Source of the DNA: Coprinellus micaceus
Taxonomy: Eukaryota > Basidiomycota > Agaricomycetes > Agaricales > Psathyrellaceae
Reading direction: 5' to 3'
DNA length: 64,000 nucleotides
Assembly: GCA_951394405.1 (NCBI GenBank)
Contig: OX596345.1
Coordinates: 2,294,001 to 2,358,000, forward strand
Shown here: one piece after another, positions 21,501 through 33,000 of the stretch
Layout of the letters: each line of letters starts with the position of its first letter
Position numbering within the stretch: position 1 is the stretch's first letter
Position numbers and translations under genes: made by a program
The notes under the pieces: generated by a model
The model's database searches: none
Seen by the model: only the letters and a program-made list of their open reading frames with translations
Told to the model about the DNA's origin: nothing

Positions 21501-21816
21501 CTATTCCGGTTGCGCAGGAGTTCCCCAGCCCTTGGCGATCAATACGAAGTCCCACTATGAGGAGGGGTTGTCAGAACGTGGGGTCCATAGTGTGACACAA
21601 TACTTGGGTGAATCAATAAATAAGGGGGAAGGCCCAACATGAGCAGCACATAATCAGGGGTATGATCGGGAAGAAGGTAAAGATGTTTCGGCATCGGTGA
21701 CTAAGTGAGACTACTGTTGATCAAAAAAGCAAAAGAGATAACAATACGAGTTTGGCGCTAATACAGAATAGCATGGAGCTGTGGGGGGGAGGGGCACTGG
21801 TTCGGCCAAGGCTGTG
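18540..21816. other. Unassigned part of unit 1, left of the NLR
   Basis: Diverged duplicate of 39060-42523. Short conserved frames exist (for example FRNLRHRGSP near 19400 against FGNLRHRGSP near 40015), but start, stop and frame differ between the copies. A possible intron pair near 19090-19153 has a counterpart near 39665-39725. I see no intact gene. The last part (21300-21816) is the downstream region of the NLR. Confidence 0.45.
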
Positions 21817-24800
21817 TCAGGATGGTGTGATGACAGTGTCAGGATTGCCAGGGATCTGCTCGTCGTTGTTGCCTGTTGCGGTTACACCTTGATGAGATAT
21901 GGCTACAGGCCATGGCAGAGCTTCGTTCGGCTCAGTCTCCGGAGGCGGCTCAATGCATCTGATAAGGATATTAGCTATGTAGCACTGGTGCAATAAGTAC
22001 ACATACTTGGGCCAGTCGGTGCCATGATAAACAGCATGTGTGAGCTCAACCTTCGTGCATGGCCCTCCCATGATATGGATGCAGGAGGGCCCCTGAAGGG
22101 ATGCCCTGAATTGGGGAGGGACCCAGAGAAGAAGATCCCCTGATTTGTTGCAGATCCACCCATGTTTGTTGATGGACAAAAGGGATGCCGGATAGGAATG
22201 CAGGTATGGCGGATGTGCTACTGAAGTCCCAGCTGCCATGCTCCACACTCTCACTGTTTTGTCCCATGACGCCGAGGCTATCTTGGTGCCGTCAGGGGAG
22301 AAACAGACAGATGTGACTGGATTGGTGTGCCCCTCCAGTGGATCCCCAATAGCATGCCCAGTCTCCACCTCCCACAGTCGAACTGTGTGGTCCCATGATG
22401 CTGAGGCTATCTTGCTGCCGTCAGGGGAGAAACAGACAGATGTGACTGAACTGGTGTGCCCCTCCAGTGGTTTTCCAATGGCCTGCCCAGTCTCCACCTC
22501 CCACAGTTGAACCATGTTGTCCTCAGACGCTGAGGCTATCTTGGTGCCATCAGGGGAGAAACAGACAGATGTGACTGAATCGGTGTGCCCCTCCAGTGGT
22601 TCCCCAATAGCCTGCCCAGTCTCCACCTCCCACAGTCGAACTGTTTCATCCCAAGATGCTGAGGCCATCTTGCTGCCATCAGGGGAGAAACAGGCAGATC
22701 TGACCAGGTCAGTGTGCCCCTCCAGTGGTTCCCCAATGGCCTGTCCAGTCTCCACCTCCCACAGCCAAACTGTTTTGTCACAAGATGCTAAGGCTATCTT
22801 GATGCCATCAGGAGAGAAACAGACAGATGCAACTGAATTGGTGGGGCCTTCCAGTGGATCACCAATGGCCTGCCCAGTCTCCACCTCCCATAGTTGAACT
22901 GTGTTGTCATCAGATGCCGAGGCTATCATGCTGCCATCAGGGGAGAAGCAGATAGATGTGACTGAATCGGTGTGCCCCTCCAGTGGTTCCCCAATGGCCT
23001 GCCCAGTCTCCACCTCCCATAGTTGAACTGTGTTGTCCTCAGATGCCGAGGCTATCACACTGCCATCAGGGGAGAAGCAGACAGATGTGACTGAACTGGT
23101 GTGCCCCTCCAGTGGTTTCCCAATGGCCTCCCCAGTCTCCACCTCCCACAGTCGAACTGTGTTGTCGTGAGATGCTGAGACTATCTTGCTGCTGTCAGCA
23201 GAGAAACAGACAGATGTGACGGAATCAGTGTGCCCTTCCAGTGGGTCCCCAATGGCCTCCCCAGTCTCCACCTCCCACAGTTGAACTGTGCTGTCCTCAG
23301 ATGCTGAGACTATCTTGCTGCTGTCGGGGGAGAAACAGATAGATCTGACCCAATGAGTGTGTCCCTCCAGTGGTTTCCCAATGGCCTGCCCAGTCTCCAC
23401 CTCCCACAGTTGAACTGTTCCATCCCATGATGCCAAGGCTATCTTGCTGCCACCAGGGGAGAAACAGACAGATGTGACCCTGTTGGTGTGCCCTTGCAGT
23501 GGTTCTCCAATGGCCTGGCCAGTCTCCACCTCCCACAGTCGAACTGTTTTGTCCTCTGACACTGAGAATATCTTGGTGCTGTCAGGGGAGAAACAAACAG
23601 ATGTGACCAAATCAGTGTGCCCCTCCAGTGGTTTCCCAATGGCCTGCCCAGTCTCCACCTCCCACAGTCGAACTGCTTTGTCCCATGACGTTGAGGCTAT
23701 CTTGGTGCTGTCAGGGGAGAAACAGACATATCTGACCCCATTGGTGTGCCCCTTCAGTGGTTCTCCAATGGCCTGCCCAGTCTCCACCTCCCACAGTTGA
23801 ACTGTTTTGTCCACAGATGCCGAGGCTATCTTGCTGCCACCCAAGGAGAAACAGACAGACGTGACCCTGTTGGTGTGCCCCTCCAAGTATATCTTCAAGT
23901 CCCCACTCCAGGCATCCCATAGCCGGACAACTCCATCCTGTGACCCTGAAGCAAGTGTGTTTCCATCTGGTGAGATGGCAACACAGCTTATTGGAGAAGG
24001 CCCAACTAAGACTTTACACCTCCGTGCCAAACCTCCCATCCCAGTTGAGCATACAATGGGCACTGAGGGAAACTTGACTGGAATCCAATCAGGGACTCCA
24101 AGTGCTGCTTCATAGAATGGGAGTGCTGATAGGTAAAGATGAGGGGCGCTGTGGGAGATTGGTGTTGCAAACATCCTCCAAAAGTCCCATATGTGAGTTG
24201 TGAGCTGTTTCAAGCTGTTGATTGTGACCACCTGTGTGACGTAAATCACTCATTAGCCCAGTAGTCATTAAGACAGCCAGAACAACACATACCTTTGAGA
24301 CTTCATGTAGGATTCTTGCATATTCAACCCTCCCTTCTGCGCTCAGTGCCTCCATCCAGAACAGCCACTTCCCATCCAAAAATGCCTCCACCTGCTGCTG
24401 AAGGGGGTCTGGTATGTGTTCCGCACCCAAGAGATGGTCTGCCCATGATGTGCAAGCATATGCAAGGTCAGATTGAAGGCTCAGGTTCTGTGTGCTGTTG
24501 CACTGATAGGATGTGGCAGCACCCGATATACCAAAGAATACACCTTTGCCTTTATTGTCCATCAATCCCAGGCACTGCTTTGCTGCCAGAATGTGTGCCT
24601 TTGCTCTGTCAATCACCCAGGGCCACTTGCTGCCAGAGTCTCGAGTTGATGTCAAGAAGTTGATGAATGATGCATGATAGATGGAGATTGGCTGGCTGTC
24701 CTGGTTTGCAGGAATGGCAACAACGGAATGCAGGGAACGGAATGATGATCGGATAGTTGAGGTGTGCTTTCCCAAAAGCTCGGCATACTCAATGACTGAC

Positions 24801-27319
24801 AGCGGCCTTTGTCCCGCCACCAAGAGGGAGAGACATGCATGCACATTCTCTTGCTCACTGGGTTTGAGCTTGTCAAAGGCCTTCTTCAAGATTCGCTCGT
24901 AGAGTTCCTCCACTCCTGAGAGACTTGATGTGCTTGCACTGTCCTGCAGGCGACCCAGTGGATCTCCTGCATCATCATCAATGTAGCGAACAATTGTTGC
25001 TGCAATGATAAACAGGGTATGTGCCTGCTCGACAATTAGATCAACTTCTGCAGGTGGCCAGTGGTCTCCATATTCGGTCCGCAGTTCCGGAACCTTCCAA
25101 AGTTCGTGGCTAACGTAGAGGGAGATATCGGCACGAACAACATTGAGCTCAACATCATGAAGGGATTGGCGGTGCAAAGAGTAACCTGGGGACTCTAGCT
25201 TCTGCTTGATAGAGGCTTCAGGCCGACTGGTGAAGAAGATCTTGAGTGCAGCAGGCGGTGGGTATAGCAGGATCGCATCAAAAAATGATGCCAGAGCACG
25301 ATTGTTTGTACATTCGTCAAGGGCATCCACAGCTACCACAATGTTCTCGTTGCGTCCTTGGAAGGCTTCTTCGGCGGGTCGGAGAATAAGGAGCTTGTAC
25401 TGCTCTTCAACCTTCATTGAACGTAGGGGGTCCACGTCCGGGCGCAATTCCTTGTCAAGGACCCGCATGAGAGCCCTGTCAAATGCTGGTTGTGATCTTG
25501 CCAAAGCTTTGGCAAGGGTTGGGATGATGAGGAAGACGTCACTCAAATCTTGAGCCTTGATCGAGCAGAAGAAACTGGCACCCAGGAGGCCACGCCTAGA
25601 GAGTTGGGAGCAGAATGTCTCTGACAGAGCTGTTTTCCCTGTCCCAGCTGGCCCACTGAGCCAGAAGGCATGCCGAGATTTATGATCCACAGCCCAGTCC
25701 AACAGCCGGGAGGTGAGGCCAACCCTGGTACCTGGAAGACATTCCCCTCTGCGGGCTCCGTTGGTGCAAGCGAAATCTTGTACATCCCCAAGCCTCTTGT
25801 ATAGCTCTAAATCGGTCAACTTCAGCGAGCCCATCGCATTCAGCACACTGAAAGTTCTTACCTGCTTTGCGCAACTCAGCCACGGCGGCTTGGATCTCTG
25901 CAATACCCTCCTGCGCCTTCTTGTGCTCCTTGACTATCAGGGCAAGGGACTGGATCAGCGAATGTGACTACATTCCCCGGCAAAACACTGACTTGGATCA
26001 GGCCTGTCTTTCAGCCAATTAACGCCCTCCAGCACCTCGAGCGTCAGCATTTCTCCTCGGATGGTTGCATCGAGCTAAAACTCATTGGTAAGAGAACAGT
26101 CATGTTCCGAGAGTCAACTGACCTACCATGGTGAACTCGATGGCAAAGTTAATCTCCCGAACGATCCGCGCGACTTCTTGCTGGTCTTCTTTCGTAAATG
26201 CCAACCGTTCCAGCGCCTTGCGACTTGTTTTCTCTTCCAGCGTCCGCGTCAGGCCCTCTACGGTGCTGTTACCGTGTGATCGGTCAGTCATTGAACATCT
26301 ATAAGTATTGGAAGAGCGCTCTCACCGTTCCAGCCCATTCCTACGGTCCTTGAGCTCTTGAGGGGCATCTTCAGGGAAGGACCGCATGATCGCCTCGAGC
26401 AGCTTGACCCTCTTCTCCAGTTTCTCGAATTCTTCTTGGTTATCACGGAATGCCTTAGAACAGGGTGAGTTGGATCCAAAGTCGGTGAGGAACTACTCAC
26501 ATCCTTCGTTTCCAGAATGACGTTCACTGCCGCCACCGCGCTCTTCAACGGAGTGAACACGTCCGATGCCCGTTCGACGGCTGCGAGTGTGGACTTCACT
26601 GCGGCATACCAAGTAGGTGTCCTTTTCGACCCGCTGGGTTGCGATGCTCGATCAGGTGGCGAGCCGAGGGCGCTATGAAGTGCTGGCGTCTGGCTTGTGG
26701 CGCCAGCAGTAGTGGAAGGATCGAAGTCGTTGGCGATGGCAGCCTCCGTTTCTTGAACGGACGGTGAGACGTACTCCGATACAACCAGAAGGGGTTGTGA
26801 GCCGTATGGATTGCCCATCTCGGTAAATTGAGGAAGATTTGGCTCTTCAGTCGTCTCTGGCGTAGCGTTCGACGATGGTGGAGGGTGTTGTGCCACCGGG
26901 GGTTCGTTCTGAGGGATAACCTGTGGACTATGCGGGCTGGACACGATCTCCGGGGTGATGGGCATGAAGGTATCGTCCGGGACGGGGGTTTGAGGGACAG
27001 GCGTAGTTTCAGATAAGAATGGGCCTTCTTCGGCCGGCTCGCTGGAGGCCTCGACCTTGGTGGGGTTGCTCTGGGTTCGCCTGCGGGCGGGTTTTGGGGC
27101 AGAAGGCTCCCCGACGTTGATCGTGACCTCATACACCGAGGAACTCTCGTTGGGTACCGTTGTGGACCCAGAAGGGAGGCGATCCCCTACGGGATTGCGT
27201 TGAGGGGTTCGCGAGAGTGCGCGTTGCTTGATGTCCTCGTATTTGTCCTTGATCTTTTCCTTCTTGCTCCTAATCCACTCCGCGGGCGACCGGTGCTTCG
27301 ACCGACCAGGAGTATCCAT
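21817..27319 (-). CDS. NLR-type protein 1: N-terminal region, NACHT NTPase, 14 WD40 repeats
   Basis: Exons that fit: 27319-26501, 26453-26326, 26265-26127, about 26074-25990, 25949-25862 (or slightly longer), 25806-24293, 24231-22007 and 21958-21817, roughly 1,700 residues. The N-terminal part is basic, then Pro/Ser/Thr-rich, then a helical segment (ERASDVFTPLKSAVAAVNVI). NACHT shows Walker A GPAGTGKTAL, Walker B VVAVDALDEC and FFTSRPE. Fourteen WD40 repeats of 43 residues follow, then a short tail. In fungi this architecture (HET-D/E class) acts in non-self recognition and programmed cell death: NACHT oligomerises and the WD40 face senses a ligand. The splice between the exons near 26074 and 25949 is unresolved; one option puts a TAG (near 25970) in frame, where copy 2 has TTG. 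The start is chosen by alignment with copy 2. Confidence 0.82.
22228..23985 (-). repeat. WD40 array of NLR 1: 14 repeats of 129 bp
   Basis: Thirteen complete 129-bp units and one shorter end unit. The consensus reads VCFSPDG(S/T)KIAS then ASxDxTVxLWEVETGQAIG and xPLEGHTxxVTS. The scaffold residues hardly change, while positions 15, 17, 20, 32, 39, 40 and 42 of the unit vary strongly (position 15 is V, W, E, H, D or C). Confidence 0.93.
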
Positions 27320-30300
27320 GGCCTTGCTCTGGGATTGAATTGGCTTTCGATTTGAGCAGTAGGGTAGTCTGGTTGTTTGAGGTGACCTGGATGAGACGAG
27401 ATTGCGGTGCTGCATCCTGTGCCAGCCTTGTGTAATTAGGGCGGAGATTCGAGTTTGACATTTCCGTTAAACATGCACAGCTACCCGCCCGAATCGCTAC
27501 TGCGCTTCAGCCAGCTCTGCTTGAATACATAGATATTCAGATTTCCTATGCGACAAATTCTTCACAGTACCCCAACGTATTTATACATGACATATGGCTC
27601 AACACTCCCAAGTGTCCTGCTACAACGCCTATTCATCGCACCAAGTTCGTCCACGGACGCTCGGTCCACCACGACACATCGAGCAGAGAACGTTGCCCGC
27701 CTTGCCCTCCCTCGTCCTCCCCCGAAGCGCCTCTTCGGGATAGAGAGCTGACTGATCCAAAAGGAAGTGCGATTGTCAATGGGCGAGGACAGATTCGACC
27801 GCTTGAAGGCCGCGTTGAGAAAGGTGAAGTTATCGTTTGAGCAGGGCCAGGAAGCCGGGGCTCAATAGAATGGATGAGCGCTGCATGAGCTTAATGAAGA
27901 GGGACGCAGCCTCTCGCGATCCCCGACGTACTTCATCGCCCGCGCCGCTTTGAAGCGCCCATCCTGGAACCTCTTTCAGGCAAGGTGATGGTCCCTGCGT
28001 CGTCCCCTTCTTCCAGAAGGTTGGTCTGAGGAAACGGAGGAGTCGTGGTCGTCGAAGTAAGAGTACAGCGGGGTGCCGGAGCGACCCAAAGGCTCAAAGT
28101 TTTGTGATGGGAGGGCTTGAAAGTGCATTGCTATGATGGTGGGTGTCTAGAGGTGTCGAGACAAGGGCTGAATAAACGCCCGCGCTTGGCATATGAATTC
28201 GCGGGGACGTCATAAGTACGTAGAAAGACTCACCTCTCCCGTCATTCTATACCCTCGCACATGATCTGTTCTACTATCCTCCGTCCTCTCCCCAACCCAA
28301 CCCTTGGCTCTCTTCCTTCGTATTCCGGAACATGGTAGTGAGCTATCGCGTTGGGAGCTCGAATACGAGCTTGATTCGGCGATGTGGGGCGGCGTGTCGT
28401 GGGTCGATAGCCAGGAACGAGCGTATGTTCGGCCTCGCAGACATGGTGTCTGCAGAAAGCGTTCGGAGGTTTAAGTCGCGGTTGGTGTCGATTATATGCT
28501 TGACGAGACCAATGTCCGTCTTGGACTCTTGGTGAGGGTATCTGACTTCGCTTATACTTCCCGTTGGTGAAGGGCCACGGCAGGGGAGAGTCCCTGGGTT
28601 CACTTGAGGCGGGTTGGAAGCGGATCTGTCGAAAATGAGTTCATTTTCGTGTTGGGGAACGAAGATGTGGAACTCACTTGGGCTGATCATACCCTTCGTG
28701 AGGCACCGATGCATCCTCTCGCCCTGAAGACATTATCTCGACCCCTTCCGTTGTTCCTGGAAGCCCCGCTTGGCCTGGGAGTGCCGGCAGTGATAGTTAC
28801 TGTCCGAGAGGCCGTTGAGAATGGCGCTGAAGGTGCTTAGACGCCGAGGCTATCCTTCTTGTTCATGGCACTGAACAAACTCGTCGCCGTAGCTCATAGC
28901 GAACGATAGTAGTTCTGAGAAGAATATGCATACGAAAACGTCCTCTCTTTCGACATGGGGGTCAGACGCTCAGGCGTGCGCCGTCTTCGTCAATTACGCA
29001 GTGTAGATGGTGCCGAGGGGTGCTTGAGCCTTTGGAAGGAGGCTGGAGCGCAAGACTGAGGCAGTGGGCTGAGCGTTGAGAAGGAAATAAAGAGTGGAGG
29101 TAAAGTCGGGTGGTGAGAGGCACGATGGCGAACGCCGAGAAGGCCAAAAAGCGATTGCGTCATCCCATCAATTGCTACCACAGATCGCACCGACGGTTTT
29201 TGGTTCCTCGCCCTTGTCGCGCTCACTCCGTTCCACTGCTACACCGCCGGATTGTGCCCCAGCTCCCCTCCTCTCCTTGCCCAGCTACCCGCCATCCCCT
29301 TCCCCTCCAGGATCCCTCACTGTCGACGTCTCCAGTTGGCGGCTCCTCCCCTTCATTCCCTCATCTATCCTCCATCTCCCCGCAATGAGAACATCTGTAT
29401 CGGTGCCGCCTCGCGACCAATACCTCGCTGAAAAGACTCTCCCTTTGGGGGCAGTCCGAAGCCCTCACAACGTCGACCACCCAATCTACGTGCAGAGCCG
29501 ATTCTGATCTCGATGGTGTCTTCGTGGTGTTTGGCGATATGGAGGTGACGAGAACAGTCCCACTACTGCCGTATTGGGCACATACTGACGTCGAACTAGG
29601 CCACACGCCTCGCCCCGTCAACGTGTCTCCGTCGTCCCGTCCCTCTCTCGGAGGGTCCTGCCACCTCGCCACCGAGGTTTGGCTCCCCTCTCCTCCACCT
29701 CGGCATTCTTACCCCTTCCTCGAGGTCCCTTTCTCTCCATCGCGAGGACATCGACGGCCTCATGCCGCTACAACTGGCTATGAAGACCACCTGCGGAACC
29801 CAACCTTCCGGAGGTGGTAGCTGGGTATCGTACGCCTTGGTTCGTTGCTGCAGGTATACGGCGCTGGGGCAGCCGGATCCCATGTCCGCGAGTCTGCGGT
29901 GCCTGAGAGGAAGTCGTCGCTTCGATCCAAGAGGGAGGAGCGCAGGTAATCTCCACGGTGGTGAATGTGTCCGAGGAGTAATCCAAACCGACGTCGACCT
30001 TGGCGCCAATGGCGGTGGGTCCTTCTGGGGAGGGATGTCTACGGCTTCGCTTGCACGGCCCATGGATGGGATTCTTAAGGTCGTTCGGGGCAGCTTCGTC
30101 GTGTATTTTCGTACTACGTGGACCTAGGGACGATGGGTCAGTCGTGTGCTCGAAAGACAGCGATCGAACTCACATATGTCGGTGGTGCTCAGAGTACAGG
30201 GTAGTGTGGCCTCGAGTCCTCACCCGCCGCACTGGCTCCTTCCATCATCGCTCAGCCAACGCCGAGTCGAGCGTCCGTTCATCCCCCTGGAGCTCGTCTG

Positions 30301-33000
30301 ATGAACTTGTGATGAACCCCATTGCGACGGGAAGGAGTTGAGTGGGGAAAGGAGCGGAAGGTCGGAATGAAGGTGCTGGGTCTTCATTGCGCTTTGTGGG
30401 AGACGCGAAACCTAAACGATTATGGATGAGCAAGGAGCTTTATGAGCACGGAGAAGTACGAACTGCTGCTCTCGTTCAGGAACCCATCCTCCCACTTTCC
30501 TCCAACGCCTTCCGTTGACGACCGGTCCGCACTTTGTCGCCCATATTTCACTTCCATACCCGTCGGTATAGATCGGTTGTCGAGGTCCTTCAACGTGGTT
30601 CCGCATAGCGAGATTTCGATCTGGTACTAAGCAGTATGGTCGGGAGAAATTTGACTTGTTATGGAGAGCCTCTGATCCCCCATGAAGCAGGCGTCGATGA
30701 CCAAGGGATGAACTGTCGTCCTTGTACTATCGAAACAGGAGAAATCGTTCCCCCCCCCCTTCGTTTAGATGCGTCCAAGGCCACATTTCTTCGTCATTTA
30801 GACCCCGCGTAAGTCCCCAGGGCGATCCAAGCCGGTGTTGGAGGGTGCAGGGAATCATGAGGCTGAAGGAAAGGTAGGTTGAGCGGTGTGTCGAAGAACA
30901 TAGAATCCATCCCATTTCTCTGAGGCAGACTAGGCGAAGAGGCTCTTGGGGTTCGAAAGTGGAGTCGCGGTGGTTAAGGACGACGTACGGGCGGCACGAT
31001 CGGTCGACTCTGAGGGCCCAGGTTCGGCGTCGAATGGTTCCACCGGTTCTTCGGGGGCAGAGGTCGAACAGACCCCATGTGCGTTCGGACGCAAACTGGT
31101 TCGAATGGGTTCGAGTTCGTGCAAGGGATGACTGGCGAGATTTTCTCCTCCGAGTCGGTTCGTCGTCGTACGTTTGCATCTGCTCCTTTCGAATGTACCG
31201 CAGTCGAGGAGGTGACTAAACGTTGTCCACCACCATGTTGAGCTGGTATCGAAGGGAAGGCCCTGTTCGTCTAACCTACACGCAAAGGAGCTGGGTGATC
31301 GGTATCGTGTTTTCGGCAGGGGGTCTTGGGAGAAGGACGCGTGGACGCGTGGCCGAGGTGCTGAGCGTTCGTTTCTGCTTGTGGTGTCGGAAGTTGGGTC
31401 AGCATAGGACGTAATGAGCAATGAGACGGAATGTGAACGGAGAGCGAACTTACCATCCTCTTGGGTCGAAGCTTCATGTCGTTTACCCCGCCGCCGACCC
31501 AATGCCCACCCGCGTCCATCCCCAACTTCCAATGCCCCCACCTTCTGCTAAGGATATCCCCAAGCTTCGAACAGGCGGTCGGCGGGTTGCCTCGGGCTCC
31601 TGTTCTCGAGTTCAAGGGACAACAAGCACTGATAGCTCGTCGTCACTGGGGTTGTCGAAGTACTGCTGCCCCTACTGTACGTTAGCGAAACCCTTGTGTG
31701 GGCGAATGTGGTAAAATTCGCTCACCACGGTACTGCGGTGCGTTCGACCCCATCTCTATGCCCTATAGCCTCCTGGTCTTCGCTTGCCCCCTATCGTCGA
31801 GGCTCGGCGTCGATCTCCTCAAACGCCGGTTCACTGGCGTTGTAACGGGCGTTCGACTCGCTAGAAAGAACGGCGTGAGTACGGTCTTCGGAGGAAACTG
31901 ATGATTAGCTCACTTTGGGGTTGAGGCCGGGACCGAGCAGGTGCCGACATGGATTCTTGTACTCGAGGTTGTCGTTCCTCAAGCTAGATGGCTCTTCCGA
32001 TTCGAAGACGGACGCTGGTTGGGACGAAGCGTTGACGGTGAGATGTGCGTGCTTTACGCGGGACAGCGCTCGAACGGTTTGGATTCTTGCTGGGTTCAGA
32101 ACGAATCGAGTTGGATGATCGCTTTTCGGCGGGGGTTATGGGGACGAGGGGCCCGGGGTGAGGCTTCGTTGCTGACTTTGGGGTTCTATAGGCCCGTATA
32201 TGGGGTGTATTGAGCGAGAAGACGCAGGGCAGACGTTGGAAGTACGCACCATCGCCCCACTAGTAGCTCGAATGCTCATCCCTTCTCCTACGCCCTCATG
32301 CCCTCCCATCTGTTGTCTAAAACCACATAGGTTCGTCTTTCCCCAACTTCCTCGTGTTCTGCTGGAGTCGTGGCTTTGGATTACGACGATAGGGCGTAGG
32401 TTCGCTAGGGTATCGACTCACGTCCGCAGTGCTCGAATTTGGAGCCGGCAGCTCGTCGGCGATGGAGTTTCGAGTTGGCTATCCTCTTCTCGTGCACGTT
32501 AGCGAAGCCAGACGTTGAGGAACGGAATGTGAGCTCACTCGAACCCGGCCTTACAGTGCGCTCTACTCCTTTAACCAGTGGTCCTGCGCCCAGCTCGGTT
32601 CGTTTCCGTTGCTACGCAGTCCTTTGGTTCGAGGGTGCGGGCTCGGTACGCGACCCGGGCGTCTAGGCGGCGGTTGTACTCGCCTCGGATTCGATAGTTG
32701 AGCCGACCGTTCCCGTACTATGGTGCATCGCTTGGGAAAGTGAAGGTGGGAGGCCTTGCGAGGATGCTGGATGTCGCGACTCCCATGGGTTGAGGTGATG
32801 GGGTACATGATTCCAATTTCAAATGCCAGAGGAAAGCGATAGTTCAGGAGTAATAAAGGTCGGGCGGTGCATCACGTTGAGCGGATGCTTGAGACGATCG
32901 TGGTTGTGGTTATGGTCCAAGTTCAAGCTTCCAGGAGTTGACGGCATTGGTACCGCACGTCAACTACGAAATGATGATTGATTCAGCGCCTATCCTAGGC
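27320..33000. other. Unassigned part of unit 1, right of the NLR, matching 47526-52585
   Basis: The NLR promoter should lie in the first few hundred bases. From about 28320 to 32700 the sequence parallels 48360-52500 (for example 29151-29220 against 49141-49205, and 29850-30170 against 49800-50150). Several minus-strand GTGAGT-type donor sites are kept in both copies (plus-strand AACTCAC at 28671, 30168 and 50135). A multi-exon minus-strand gene or its relic is possible, but frames differ between copies and no domain is recognised. Confidence 0.4.

Noticed and set aside
22238..24115. Several plus-strand frames of about 90-130 codons in tandem
   Set aside because: Antisense shadows of the WD40 array of NLR 1.
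26288..27415. A separate gene upstream of NLR 1
   Set aside because: Exons here join in phase toward NACHT, and their lengths (128 and 139 nt) match those of NLR 2, so they are the N-terminal part of the NLR.
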